Assembly (NCBI RefSeq): GCF_001411555.2
Contig: NC_049907.1
Coordinates: forward strand, 5,278,243-5,342,242
Direction of reading: 5' to 3'
Source: Juglans regia
Taxonomy: Eukaryota; Streptophyta; Magnoliopsida; Fagales; Juglandaceae
Length of the DNA: 64,000 nucleotides
Of the stretch, positions 46,889 to 60,176 are shown piece after piece; within the stretch, counting starts at the first letter, position 1; every line of letters starts with the position of its first letter. The translations under genes and the position numbers were made by a program. Under the pieces are notes generated by a model. It made no database searches and was not told the DNA's origin. It saw only the letters and a list, made by a program, of their open reading frames with translations.

Positions 46889-49800
46889 CCCCACCAACTG
46901 TCTCATGGGACGAGACCAAGTTTGATGCGAAGATAAAAAAGTGCAAGACGACCAAGTGGTTTGGTAAAAAGATCAACAAGTTGCAAAGATGCTGGGACAT
47001 GACAAGTATGAAGTAGACTAAAAGCGACATGTTCACCTACGTAGTGGTAGTCAATCTCGATATATTTGCTTCGAGCATGAAAAGCAGGGTTAACTGTCAT
47101 GTAAACAGCATCGAGATTATTGCAAAGTAGTAGCGGGGAGTTCAGTAGCTTGACATCCAAGTCACGAAGAAGAAAAGAGATTCAAGTGAGCTCAATGGTA
47201 GTTTGAGTCATAGCTCTATCTTCAGCTTCAAAGCTCGAGCATGAGACAATAAGTTGCTTTTTGCCAGACCAAGAAATGCAGCTGCTACTATGAAATACGT
47301 AGTACCTAGTGGTGGAATGCCAGGTGGGAGAGCATCCTGCCCAACATGCATATGAAAGGGTATAAATATCAAGTGTAGAATTGGAGTTAGAATGAATACC
47401 AAGTTCAATAGTACCTTTTAAATATCTAAGAATGTGTTTGACCATTTTAAAATGGGCTTCTATTTCTATAGGACATTGCATAGATTGGGAAACAAATTTA
47501 ACACTATAGGATAGGTCAATGAGGGTAAGAGTAAGATATTGGAGGGCACCGACTATATTACGATAATGAGCTTGGTCAGGAAAATGTGTTGCAGAGGTAA
47601 GACATTTGGTCTTGGTCATCATGGGAGTACCCATGGGCTTATAGTTTTCATTTGAGCACGTTCTAAAATTTTGAGGGCATATTTGGTTTGAGACAAGGTA
47701 AGGCCATCAGGGGTTGATGTGATTTGAATACCCAGAAAATAGTAGAGGGGCCAAGATCTTTCATGGAAAATTGACTTCAAAGAGTCGAAATAAACTCATG
47801 AAGATAATCAAAAGAGGAACCAATGAGTAAAATATCATAAACATACAATAGTAACATAAGACATCCATTAGACGAATGATAAATAAATAGAGAGGAATTA
47901 ACACTGTTATAAGTAAAGCCACAAGTAAGGAGGAAATTGCTGAACTTGTCAAACTGTGCTCGTGTGCTTGTTTTAAAACATAGAGAGCTTTATTTAACTT
48001 GCGAATATGAGAAGAGTGAGTTGAGAGGATAAAACCTAGAGGTTGTTCCTTGTACACAAACATGTGGAGATCATCATGAAGGAAGACATTCTTGATGTCC
48101 TACTGGAAAATTTCCAATCGGTTGATCAGGACAAGAGTAGTGACCATCTGAATCGTACTCGGTCAGATACCGGAGGAAAAGTTTTCACAGTAGTTAATAC
48201 CATCAATCTGGTGAAAGCTTTTAGCAACTAAACGAGCCATCAAACGATCAAGACTACCATCAGTGTTGAGTTTGGCTTTAAAAACCCATTTGCAACCAAT
48301 AACAAACAATGAAAGATCACGAGAACAAGGGTCCATGTATTGTTCTCATACAAGGCTTGGGATTCATCAAGCATGGCTTGGGACCAACCAAGATGATTAA
48401 GGGTAGAGTGGATGATTTTGGGCTATTTATTCTTGAGCCCATGATATAAATGTCTTTGTGACATGTTTGACGCCCCTCGTGGCGTGATGTCTTCATGGTA
48501 TATTGATGTCCTTCGTGATATGATGTCTTCGTGGCATAATATCTTTGTGGTATATTGGTGATTTTCCTATTGTCATGTGGTTTTGAATATGATATTTGGC
48601 CAAACATGTTGTTTAAATTGTATTGCTCGCATTATTTTTATTGGAAACTTATTCACTCTTTTATAGTCAAGAAAATTGTCAACTCCCACACCTTCGTTAA
48701 ATTGCTACTTACTGTGCACGTGGCAGCTCACCATTACATTTCACATCTTTGTCAGAGTTGTAGAAAGTTCCTTCTTTTTAGGTGATAGCTTTTGAGCCTA
48801 AGACTCCAGAGTGGACTTGATTTTAGTTAATTGAGGTTGGAAGTTTTGGGATTTGATGGTTTTGTTGCCTAAAGATGGTTTTGGGTGTACGGATAGTTTT
48901 TTTTATTGTCATATCTTAGGTACTTTTAGAGTTTTTGTTGGATTATCTATATTATAATTATTTAGAATTTAATAGCTCTAGCTGAATTTGTGAATGACTT
49001 TTTGAGAATTATTATATTTTAGTTGTGAATAGTTTGGAAGTTGTGTATTTGATAGATATTTGTAGACATGGAGAAAGTTTTAAAAATATAGGCGGGACTT
49101 TATCTGTTTATAGTTTTGGGTTTAAGTTGTTACAAAGGTGGTATCAAAGCTTAGGTCTATGATTCAGTAGATACTTATAAAATGATAATGATTAAAATTG
49201 GAGCATAAGTTAAAGACATCTTAGAATTAGGACTTAATCAACATTATGTTTTGGTTTGGATGTGAATCAATAGTGGTAGTTTTGTTGATTATAGTCTAAA
49301 GTTGGTTTGAGATTTATTGATTTTGATAAATTAATTTTGGAATAGTATTGTTTGCTGGACCTATTATTGTGCTCTTATTTATATAACTCATTTTGGTGAT
49401 AAAATAGGTTAAATATGCCGCCAAGGCAAAAGAAGAAGTTTGTTGTTGAAATTTTGGCCACGAAATGTAATTTAGATGAAGAAATGTTTGTTGCAGTTGA
49501 GAAAGATGAAATTGATGAAGTGACTGATATAATATATTCTAGAATTGCTTGGAGTACTAAGAGACATGAAAATCTAAGAGAGAGTTATTCTTTTGGAGAG
49601 TTTAAAGGAAATAACCCCTATGTTCTTTGGGGGAGCTGGATCCTGTGGTAGCAGAAAAATGGTTATTGAGAATAGAGAAACTGTTAAGAGTGTTGAATTG
49701 CACTGATATACAGAAGGTTTAATATGTTACTTTCATCTTAGAGGATGCTTCTGAGAGTTGGTGGGCTAGTACATAATTGCTATTAAAAGAATAACTTGGC

Positions 49801-50140
49801 AAGGCACCGCCATTACTTGAGATAAATTCAAAAAAACTTTCAATAATAACTACTATCCTAAAGTGGTAAATGATCGAAAGGAAAGTGAGTTTGCAAACTT
49901 AGTTCAAGGGCTCATGACTATAGAGGAATATGCTGTTAGGTTTACCGAACTCTCCCGTTTCGCCCCTCACTTAATTCCGGATGAAGAGAAAAGAGTTTAG
50001 AAATTTTAGAAGGGTTTGAGTGATAGAATATGTCATATCATACTGGCTTTAGGTGTTAGCACATATATTGAAACAATTAAGAGGGCCATGGCATTAAAGG
50101 AAGATTTTAGACTGAGAGATGCTTAGTGGAGGGGATTATG

Positions 50141-50395
50141 TGGTACCCATCTAAACTGAGTTTAAAGTGTTTTGGATGTTAAGATGAGTTTAATACTTTT
50201 TATTTGAAGTTGAAAAAGGTTGTGAGTCACACATATAAAGATGCGTTAAGTTGACATAGGTTGTAGGTCCCATACGTAAGGAGATTTTGAGTTGAGATGA
50301 GTTTAGTAATTTGAGAGTTTGATATTTAGATGTTAGACTCAGCTTAAAATTAGATTGAACTCAGCTGAATTTTACAACCAAAAGTAGCCTTCAAG
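50141..50395. repeat. GTTTGG-family MITE remnant inside the gypsy fragment
   Basis: Starts about 'aaactgagtttaaagtgttttgg' and ends 'agctgaattttacaaccaaaag'. The interior has 'gttgagatgagtttagtaat' units like other copies in the window. It replaces the gypsy zinc knuckle/protease region. Exact ends unclear. Confidence 0.5.
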
Positions 50396-50833
50396 TCTCC
50401 ATTATGAATAATATTGGTTTTAAAGGCCAACCGGTTGCTTAGGAAGGGGTGCTATGGGTTATTGACTAGCATAGTAAATGTCCAAAAGGAAGAGTTGAAA
50501 CTTGTGGATATACTTATAGTTGAAGTATTTCTTGAGAATTTACCTGTATTACCCTCGGATCGAGAGATAGACTTTTCTATTGATCTTACCCCTGGTACCA
50601 ACCCTATTTCTAGGACACCTTATAGAATGACACCAATGGAGTTAAAGGAATTTAAGGAACAATTGTAAAAATTATTAGATAAGGGGCTCATTCATCCGAG
50701 TATATCACATTGGGGAGCTTCAGTATTATTTGTGAAGAAAAAGGATGAGAGTATAAGATTATGCATAGAGTACCGTGAGTTAAATAAGGTTGCTGTAAGG
50801 AATATATTCCCCCTTCCCCACATTGATGACTTA

Positions 50834-51029
50834 GGCTTGGATTGTTTTCACAATCCATCTCATCTTATCTAATTATTACAACTTTTTCAAACTCTCAAAC
50901 AAAATACAAAAAAAAAATTTAACTTTTTCAAATCTCAAAATAAAAATTATATTAAAAAATTATATTCTAATAATACTTTATTTAACTTTCAATTTTTATC
51001 TCATCTCATCTGTGTAACCAAACTAGACC
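50834..51029. mobile_element. Tourist-like (PIF/Harbinger) MITE inserted in gypsy RT
   Basis: A 196-bp element starting GGCTTGGATTGTTTTCAC; its other end reversed is GGTCTAGTTTGGTTACAC. It is flanked by TTA on both sides (50831-50833 and 51030-51032). Removing it and one TTA joins the RT codons for HIDDL directly to FDQLQGA, the uninterrupted gypsy motif, so the boundaries are well fixed. The 3-bp TTA duplication is the PIF/Harbinger signature. Confidence 0.9.
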
Positions 51030-53331
51030 TTATTTGATCAACTACAAGGAGCAAAGTATTTTCTAAGATTGACCTTTGTTCTAGATATCATCAATTGAAG
51101 ATGAAAAAAGAAGATGTGCCAATGACGACTTTAGGACTAGATATGAGCACTTCGAATTTTTAGTCATATCATTTGGATTGACCAATGCCCCAGCTGCCTT
51201 CATGGATTTAATGAAGAGATCTTTTTTAGAGTATCTAGATCAATTTGTAATTCTAGGAGTCAGGAAGAACATGAAGGGAATTTAAGATTGGTACTACAAA
51301 TTTTGAAGGAAAGACATATACCAAATTAAAGAAATGTTAGTTTTGGCTTAGCCAAGTTGCTTTCCTAGGACAAGTGGTAACCAAAGATGGAATTATGGTA
51401 GACCCTGGTAAGATTGAGGTTGTGACTACATGGACTAGGCCAATTAATGTGAGTGAAGTTTGCAGTTTCTTAGGTCTTGTGGGGTATTATAGGAGGTTTG
51501 TAGAGGGCTTTTCTCGTATAGCACTGCCATTGACGCAACTAATTAGGAAAGATGTTAAGTTCAAGTGAACTGATAAATGCGAGAGTAGTTTCCAAGAGCT
51601 TAAGCATAAGTTAGTTGATGTCCCGGTGTTAACCATACCCTCTCATTCTAGTAATTTTTGTCATTTATAGTGATGTCTCATGTGAGGGATTAGGTTGTGT
51701 GTTGATGCAACAAGGAAAAGTGATTGCATACGCTTCTAGTCAATTGAAAGGCTATGAACTAAATTATCCTACTCATGACTTGGAGTTGGCTGCTGTAGTA
51801 TTTGCATTAAAAATTTAGAGGCACTATTTATATAGTGAGAAGTACGAAATTTACACCGATCACAAAAGTTTGAAGTATATTTTTACTAAAAAAAAAAAAA
51901 ATTAAATATAGGGTGACGGAAGTGGTTAGAATTAATTAAGGATTATGATTGTATGATCAACTACCACTCTGGTAAGGCCAATGTAGAGACATAAGCACTT
52001 ACCAGGAAATCCTTTGATGCTACAACTACTTTAGTGACCATTCAGAGGCAAGTTGAAGTTGGAGCATTTTACTATAAAATTCATAGTTATAGGAATAATC
52101 ATTAGTAAGTTGCCCAATAGATAAAAGATGATTTTTTTTTTCAGGGCAGGTACTAAAAGCACATCACACAATTTAATTCTAATAGTGACATTATCAATAT
52201 ACGTGTCACCAACATGTATAATAGCATGAGAACTACTACCGCCTATAACGACAACATCATTACCAAAACATAAGATTTTCAAACATACCTGGATTACTTG
52301 TCATATGAGCATATGCTTTAGTGTATACAATCCATTCAGTATCATGAGAAAAGTTCTCAAGCGTTAGAGTAGCGAGTACTTGAGGAATATCATTAGGTTG
52401 ATACGCATGATTAAATATGTTCCAACACTTAAGTGCCACGTGGCAACCACAATCTGACAGGTATCAACACGTGATGGGTCACAAGATTTAGTTATGGAAT
52501 TAGGTTGGCCTTGGGTGTTCAGTCGTGGACAAGCGGCTTGTAGGTTGAACCCATGCTCTCTCGACGAGACGGACTATGGCTGGGAGTGGTTGTTGCCGCG
52601 GTGGTCCTTGGAGGCTAGAGTTTGATTTCTGTCCATAAAATGCAAAAGATGAATTAGAAGAGGAATCATGAAGAGAGGTTCAAATTTCAAACCCTTGGAG
52701 GTGAGGAATGAGCTTGGCGTAGGATGACATGGGTGGCTTGAACATTGACATGGTGAATGGTTCATATTTGGCATAAGGTTGTTTAGTAATGAAAAAACCT
52801 TCATCTTGTCTTGCACAGGGCATCCGATGGAAGCCAAGCTATCACACAGCCCCTTGAACGCCCGTAAGTGATCGGCCATCGGTGTGGTGGGTTCCTTCCT
52901 TAGGTAAGTCAACTGCTGGGTGAGATGAAACTCTCCTCCTGAGAGTTGTTGGTGTACACTGCCTTGAGTGCAACCTAGACTTGGTGGGTTGAGTCTTGTC
53001 CGACGAAGAGACCAAGGGTTTCTTCCAAAAGGGTCCTAATAATCCATCCCCATAGCAATCGGTTTGATTTATGCCACAGAAAGAAGGCTGTGGTGGGTTT
53101 TGATTTCCCCAAACCAGAGGCATCGTCGATGGTGGTTTCAAGATCTAGGGTTGCTGAAGGTTCACTTAGGAGATGTTCCACAAGGTCTTGGCTCTCAGCC
53201 AAGGCCATCATTTGCTCAAGTCAAAGTGGGTAATTATTGTTATTGAGGCGCAAGGTATCAAAATTACCAACGTTCATAGCTATGGTGGCCATGGGAGGAA
53301 GAGACTCTCACTCACACGGGCTCTAGTGCCA

Positions 53332-53689
53332 TAAAGAAAGTGAAGCTAAGATGTTTGGTGAAAGTTTTCAATGACCGTGAGAGTACTAAGAGTCTTCGAA
53401 TTAGTATTTATAGAGTGGTGTACAATAATACAAGGTGTATATTGTCGTTAAAGAGAATAACTATAAATGGTAATTACTAGAACTAAGATATACACAATCG
53501 GCTCATAAAGGAAAATGCTAGTCATTGCATGTGATGGGATTTCCATTTTAGTGCCTAGATTGGTCTTTTGCAGGTGATATTGTTGTTGTTGTTTGGGTGA
53601 AAAGTTTTCATTACAGGTAATGCTTCATTTGGTAACTACTCTAAATTTGTGAATTTAGCCATTGGTGCTTGAGTAATATTAATACACCA
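53332..53689 (-). repeat. 5' LTR of the copia element
   Basis: About 358 bp; partner of 46532-46888. Next to its inner edge, on the minus strand, TGGCACTAGAGCC resembles the initiator-Met tRNA primer site TGGTATCAGAGCC. Confidence 0.88.
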
Positions 53690-53776
53690 TACTCGGGAAT
53701 GTCTTGAAAATAGGCTCCTCCTCAATTGAAAGAAATTGGCTCTAGTTTTTATTCTCTTGAGTAGGTCATGCTGATT

Positions 53777-54330
53777 AGAGGTGTAACTGGTTCGATTTTG
53801 TTCGATTTTGGATAAATTTATGAACCGAACCGGTATACACTAGTTTTAAAAATTTAAGAACCGATACAGATAGGCTCATTACCAAAATCAGAGCTTTCGG
53901 TTTTTCCCAGTTTTGGTTCAGTCTGGTCTAGTTTTTTCAGTTTACCGTTTATACGTGTGGCACTACATAAATTTAATATTATAATTTTTTCAATACTAAA
54001 TTTAATTGTTAGAATTTATATTTATTATTAACAATTACTAAGTTTTTAGTGTCTAATTATATTAACATAGTATTAGTAGTGTCTAATTTATTACTGAGAT
54101 TAATTTATCAAAAGTTTATTTTAATAACTAAATATTAATATTCATGTTTAAGATTAAAATTTTATGTTATATTAATGATTAATTTAGTATATAATATATT
54201 TATATTTATAATTTACCAATTAAATTTGATTCAAACCGATTTTTAAAATACGAATACAAAACTAGTTTAAAACCAATTTTGGTTCGATACCGGCCCGGAT
54301 CAATTAGGATCGAAGATTTTTGCCATTTTT
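53777..54330. repeat. Probable hAT-like element remnant, right end missing
   Basis: Starts TAGAGGTGTAACTGGTTCG, like the ends of other hAT-type elements here, then shows 'ggttcgataccggcc'-type sequence near 54280 after an AT-rich centre. No matching inverted right end was found, so it is truncated or decayed. Confidence 0.45.
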
Positions 54331-54512
54331 TTGATACACGTCGACGCATGCCCTCCCTGCCGCTTCTCTTTATTTTTTCAAACCAGAGAGGTTGAAATGA
54401 TTACAGAGAAAAATAACTGTATAAAACATTGAGGAATTCTCCTCTCCGGCGAAGACAAGTCCCGGATCTCCCAAGCTTCCCTTCTAGGGTTAGCGGTTCC
54501 CACTCTCTTCCG

Positions 54513-57500
54513 ATGGCAAATCCTTACCGATCAAGGTACCCAATTTATCTCTTGATTCTATTTTCCACAACTTCCCTTTTGGAGACCGATCATTCTGTAT
54601 CTCAGTCTCTCCTACACGCCTTATAGTATTTGAATTTGGGGGTAATGTGTTGTGCAGCGATGGTCTTAGTGCGAGACAGGGCTCTAATTCTGATGAGATC
54701 CAACTGAGGATTGATCCTGTCCATGGGGACCTCGATGAGGAAATCTCGGGTCTTCATTCCCAAGTTAGACGCCTTAAAAGCGTACGTTTTCCAATTTCCT
54801 TCGCTACTGGGATGCTAACTGTTGGTTTGGAATTCATTATCTTACTTCAAAGCGAAAACTTTCCAATCTGAGTAATGGATTCATTTTAGTTTGGTCGCAT
54901 AATTCATCGAATGGTACCTGAAATTTGTAGAAGAGCTTATAATTTTCAAGGCATTTTTGGACTTAGTAATGCAAGTATGAAATTGAAAACAGAAGGAGTA
55001 GTTTGTTCTTAGTTTGTGAAGGTGTTTTCAGTTGAGTTAGAAAATAAATCATCTGCATCTTTAGCTAGTTCTTTTTAATATAACAATAATATGTGGATAT
55101 TTGATCATTTGTGTAATTTATAAGCATTTGAGCTCATATTGATAACTACACTGTAGCATAGTCATCCAAGCTTAAGTGTTGCTGATGGTCACTTAATCAG
55201 TGGAAACGAATTCAAAGGTTGCGTTGGTATGGTCATCCATGTTTGCCTTTAAAAGGAGGAAATATTTTTTTAATGCTGATTAGTAGAAGCTGTTGATACA
55301 CTGTAGCATAGTCATCCAAGCTTAAGTGTTGCTGATGGTCACTTAATCAGTGGAAACGAATTTGAAGGTTGCTTTGGTATGGTCATCCATGTTTGCCTTT
55401 AAAAGGAGGAAATATTTTTTTAATGCTGATTAGTAGAAGCGGTTGATACTAGCACTAAAAAGTTCTTGTTTTATTGCTTAGACTTAGTTAAGCTTGTAAA
55501 TTGTTTCCTTCAAGATACATGTTTGTGGAATTGGTAACTTAAAATACTGTGCTTGGATATGGGTAGTCCAGTGCTGAATGTACAAAACTTGTCATTCTGT
55601 TGAATCTTGAATTTCCATAGCTTGATTCTACTTCTCAGCTACATTTTCTGTTTCTTGATGGTGGAGATCCTAGTTCACCATTCTTCTAGTTGCTTTCAGA
55701 ACTTTTGTTAGAGTGTTATGCCAAACAATGTGGCCATGCCCGAAGTACAGTTTTAGAGGGTCTAACCAAGCATTCGTAGCAGCGTATTATGATAAATATT
55801 TTCCATAGTTCTGCTTTTTGGTTTGGCTTACTCTGAAACTCAAACACTTCACAAAACACCATTACCACTTACAGGCTTTAAACGATGCAGTGGCCTACAA
55901 TTCTGCAGTACCTTTGAATTTTACAAATTTCACTGCATCTCAAAATCTGATGTTTTTTTTATCTTCTCCCAAGGACACCCTAAAGGAAAGTAATACCATA
56001 GCCTTAGTCTTGTAGGTATCTCGGTGCTTGGTACAATGGTCTTTTTTTTTTTTATTGGAACAAACTCTCGTCTAATCCCAGCGGGGCACATGCCCTTAGC
56101 AAGGAGTTTCTCGCAAGTGCATCTCGGCCCCTTGGGTAATTCAAGAGGATATTCCCCTAGTCTGATGACCCCTAGAAATTGTTTGCACCCAAGCATTCAA
56201 ACCTTAACACTTAGAGAGAGCATACCACCAAGACCAAGGATCTTATCACTTGAGCCAACCCCTAGTGGTTAGGTACAATGGTCTTTTAACAACAGCATTA
56301 TTGGTTGATCAGATGAAAGAAAAAGAAGTTAATTAATCTTATACATCAATCGTGATTATTATCTGCATGTCACCTCCTGCTGTACCCATTTTTTGAACTG
56401 AATGTCCATAAATATTTTGAGAACAAAAAGCATCTTTTTCTACTCTCTCTCTCTCTCTCTCTTTTTTATAAGTAACAAGAAGCATCTTTTTCTACTATTA
56501 AGTTGGTATTCAACTACCATCTCTCCTCATTATTTAATCTCGTCTGTTAAATCACAACTGTGTCATTAGTCAAGGCTGTTGCATTATGGCTCATCAATGT
56601 TGCTATTTCTTTTAGTGGTTATTTCTTTTAGCACTAGAACTTTGCCCTGATAATTTAATGATAGGTATTGTTTTGTCTTGCATTTGGCTTACATAAATTC
56701 CGTAATTGTATGTCCCGAAGAATTCATATTCTTGTTACTTCTGGTCAAGTGGTTTTGTTCTAGAATGGCTATTTGGGAAACTGCAATTGGTTTCTTAAGT
56801 CACTTGTTCTCCATCCGCTGACTCACATATTGCCCTGTTGCTGATTGATTAAGCCACCTCCCTATTATGGGGAGTTCAAGAGACTCACTCCTGTCAACCC
56901 AGTAGGGTCAAACCTTGTGTTCATAGAATATAAAAATATATATTCCTACCTTTTTGTTTAGGGATTTTACTAAAATTTCAGATTTTACTAAAATTTCAAA
57001 TTTCCTTCCTTATTTTACAAAATTCCAATTCATGCAGGTGGCTCAAGAGATTGAAGCAGAAACGAGAATTCAGAATGACATCCTCTCTGATTTGGTAAAT
57101 TTAAAGCTTGAACCTTATATTTTCTTAAAATCTAATGTCCTGAGGATACCTAATGTCTTAGTGTGCCGTGATTGAGATCATTGTTTGATGCTTCTTTTCT
57201 GATTTGCCTTGTGGATGCATGACCCTTCTTCTTTGCATTAATACTTAATTGTTGTTAATGAAACACACACAGACACACACCTGCATGCATGCGCGTGCGT
57301 GCGCACACACAAAAACCATCTCAAGTCCTGGCATTCTACTTAAAAGTATCTACCTTTTTGGTGAAGGGATGAACGTATTGCATCATGACAAATTGCTGCT
57401 TCTGATTTTCAACAGCAATTGGCAATGAGTCAAGCTGGGGCAGGGGTGAGAAATGGCATGCGGAGGTTGAATAGAACGATTACCCAGCAGCGCTCAAATC

Positions 57501-57577
57501 ATATCTTGCAAGTGATTATTTTTGGACTAGTTTGTTTCAGTGTAGTCTACTTCTGGTCCAAGCTAGTAAGAAGATGA
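54513..57577 (+). CDS. Bet1-like SNARE protein, four exons
   Basis: Exons 54513-54535, 54658-54781, 57038-57094 and 57416-57577 (TGA), all GT-AG with exact phase, giving 121 residues. The protein starts MANPYRSS. SDEIQLRIDPVHGDLDEEIS is followed by the SNARE heptad region (about residues 33-92; Q61 in RIQND is a plausible zero-layer glutamine, by inference). A single C-terminal transmembrane segment (about 98-115, beginning ILQVIIFGLVCFSVVY) is followed by a short basic tail (SKLVRR). This is the layout of tail-anchored Qc-SNAREs and the sequence resembles the Arabidopsis Bet1-like protein At4g14600 (137 residues). The expected role is vesicle fusion in ER-Golgi transport. Intron 2 is 2.3 kb and holds a SINE and a tandem duplication; the coding sequence is intact. 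Confidence 0.93.
55148..55447. repeat. 150-bp direct tandem duplication in the SNARE gene's intron 2
   Basis: Two head-to-tail copies (55148-55297 and 55298-55447) start ACACTGTAGCATAGTCATCC and differ at only about five positions (for example 'cgaattcaaagg' against 'cgaatttgaagg', and 'gcgttgg' against 'gctttgg'). Confidence 0.93.
56041..56271 (-). mobile_element. tRNA-derived SINE, copy 2
   Basis: Minus-strand copy of the family at 31872-32111. Box A-like GGTTGGCTCAAGTGATAAG lies near 56262-56243 and box B-like GGTTTGAATGC near 56204-56194. The A tail appears as a T run at the left. It is flanked by GGTACAATGGTCTTTT at about 56030-56045 and at 56272-56287; the exact left limit is blurred by the T run. 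It lies in the SNARE gene's intron 2, antisense to it. Confidence 0.9.
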
Positions 57578-60176
57578 GGACCTAATTTACTCCGAAAGAA
57601 AGGCTCAGCTACTCGAGAATAAAAAATTGTCGATCTGTGGCCATCATGTGTGTGCAGGTGCTATGAAACAGGTTGCATGGTAATAACTGCAGTTGTGAAG
57701 CTTGCCCATGTATGAAAGGTTTTATATTCAACACCCCAAATGTTGCAGTTCATGCTTGCTTACCTGATTTTTCCAACATGCGCGAATTAACAATGTTATT
57801 GCTATGAGACGTATCAACTTAAAATGGTTAGCCTCGTCTCTGTTCACCTTTCGTAGAATTCGATTCACTAGAGCAATCAACGCCTATCTTTGTATGAAAG
57901 AGTTTCATATAAGGAGGACCACATTTCGTGATTAGCAGATCTGAATAGTGGGATGGGTGTGAGTGATCTCAAGCAACCATTATAGCATTTGAACCCTAGT
58001 TTCAGAAGATCATTTTCTCAATGAGAGCAGTTTTTTGTACTGTTGCCAGAAGTTGCAGTTAGCTATCTGAAATGAGCAAGGAATAAGTCCACTGCGTTAA
58101 AGTCCCTTTGTGTTATTTCCCAAATTTGGGTGCCTGTATTGGCAGAGCAGAAGGGTATGATTCATGGATTGGGTCTGGATGGCTGACTCTTTAAATTACA
58201 CTCTAAACTAATATGCATCCAACTTCCTGCATAGCTTCGTTTCTGACTGCTGCCTGCATGATTAATTAGCATTGGTTTCTCGCAAAATTACATTTTTTGG
58301 AGATTAATTTACATATCAAGAAAAATTTTCACATTAGATTATGTATTTTTGAGTCAAATAATTATTTAATTTTTTCCTAAAATTATTATTATTATTTTTA
58401 TATTTTACAATTAGCACTACTGCAAATTTAATCATTTAGCATCCAGTAGAATTTTTTTCTCTTAAAATTCTATTCGTGGATGGAGAGAGAGAGACAGGGG
58501 GGAGGAGAGAGAAAAAAGTAATAAAATAAATTTTGAATAGTAAACAGTACATCTTTAAATTTGTAGAAATACTGTTTATAAATATATAAATTTTAAATAT
58601 GCATAATTTAATGTAATCTAATATAAAATCATATTATGGAAATATACAGATGCTGATGTATAATCCAATAGTCTCAGGCTTGACCGACTCAGATTATCAG
58701 ATTACTCCCACAGAGAAATGCTGTCGGGCTTCGGCTCCTTTTATGGACAGGGATAACATTTACAACATATTGGAATATTGCAAACGTTACATAGCAGGAA
58801 TGATATCTACATAACATATTTTACAACATATTTTATCATGCATACATATTATAAAATGATATTTTTATAAAATAATTTATATTTATATTTGTATTACACA
58901 GAGTGCAAATTCGCTCAAGATTTGATGAATTGGGCCTCTACATTTGTAGAAGGAAACATTCCAACCTTTTTGTCCTCACCCTTCTCACATTTCAACTGTG
59001 CAAAAATAAAAAATAAATATTAAATATTTCACAATGTAATGATGTACTCTTTGCCTTAAAAAAGTATAAAGTTCTTTTGTTTTTTAATCAGGAAAAGGTT
59101 CCTAATTTAGGGTTTTAGCAAAACCTGGGTGGTGGAAAGACTGTACCACTACCGTAGACATTTATCTTTGGATTCCAGTACAAAGGAAGGGTATTTTATT
59201 ACATTAATGGTTACATCAATTAGTGTAGTTTTCCAAGCAAATTAGTTAGATAGAAACACAAATTTTCCTTTTGACTTTCGTGCAATTAGCGACAAAAGCA
59301 GTAGCTCAAAGAAAAAACTTTGATGACATGTTCAGACATTCAGAAAAACAATTAGTACTAATGACATGTTGTCCAATGTAGTCATCAACAGCCATTCACA
59401 CCAGCTCACCATTACCTAATCAATAGGAAAAGGTATTCTAAGCAAAAAAACACTTTGACAAAAATGGCTTTTACCCACGTTACTACAAAACCTTATATTT
59501 CAAGACTCCATCCACCCAACGTTGGCCGAGACAATTATCAATCTCACTTCCTTCAAGGATTACTTCTTTTTATAATTTCACCGTATCCAAAAATAATGTA
59601 AGAGCAAAGTTCTTGAAAGAAAGACAACTTACCTCGTGCAATTTGCTTGTTTCTTGTCTGTCTCCCAAAAGTCACCCCATTCTAAGGACTATTATGATTT
59701 TATATAAATGTCATATTGTAATTTTTTTTATTTTTTTTTAATATAACATAGATGTAACGTCGTAGTATTAATCAGATCGGTTTTGAAGGAGCGATCACTT
59801 TTACTTTGTCCATTTGTATTTTTGTACCATTGTGGGTTTGGCTTCGTGCATGCTCCTTGTTGACCACCGTATCACGGAATTCTAGAGACCATGTAGGAAC
59901 CCAGCTGGAATTTATGATGGATCTATAGCAAACAGCAAATTATGATTAAAAAAAGCTTTTAAAAGAATTCTTCACCACACCCTTCAAAACCTTCCAAAAT
60001 AACAACTTAACAATGAATCAAAACACATGATAATTGAAATTTAAAGAAGCAAACAGACACATAAAATAAACCCTACATATATATATATATAGTTAAATGT
60101 TGTAAGTTCATTTTATATGTATATCTATTTCTTTTTTATTTGATGACTTTAAATTGAATAGTAAGGCCTCGTTTGG

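Larger units (their letters stand above)
48435..52060 (+). mobile_element. Ty3/gypsy retrotransposon fragment inside the copia element
   Basis: The left 700 bp (about 48435-49135, ending TTACA) is a probable 5' LTR, with short 'gatgtcttcgtggcata'-type repeats near 48460-48560. It is followed by primer-site-like TGGTATCAAAGC at 49140-49151. A gag-like frame starts at 49415 (MPPRQKKKFV) and continues brokenly to about 50120 (ESEFANLVQGLMTIEEYAVR). Pol starts near 50414, with LPVLPSDREIDFSIDLTPGT and a truncated RT. RT/RNase H sequence is at 51374-51960 ([20 protein letters not shown]). Zinc knuckle and protease are missing, the 3' half is truncated, and stops are frequent. Junctions with copia are accurate to within tens of bases. 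Confidence 0.85.
46532..53689 (-). mobile_element. Ty1/copia LTR retrotransposon, decayed, split by a gypsy fragment
   Basis: Two related terminal repeats (46532-46888 and 53332-53689) flank copia sequence read on the minus strand. A gag-like region lies at 53246-52574 (HLRAFKGLCDSLASIG, typical of copia UBN2-type gag). A protease-proximal region is at 52282-52080 (IHVGDTYIDN...LCDVLLVPALKK). Integrase/RT-start sequence is near 48430-48300 (LGWSQAMLDE), RT near 48060-47760, and RNase H at 47634-46903 (NIVGALQYLTLTLIDLSYSV, HARSKYIEIDYHYV, QLVDLFTKPL). A primer-binding-site-like TGGCACTAGAGCC follows the 5' LTR and a purine tract GGTGGGGG precedes the 3' LTR. Stops and frameshifts abound. Part of the integrase and RT is missing where the gypsy fragment sits. 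No target duplication was identified. Confidence 0.88.
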
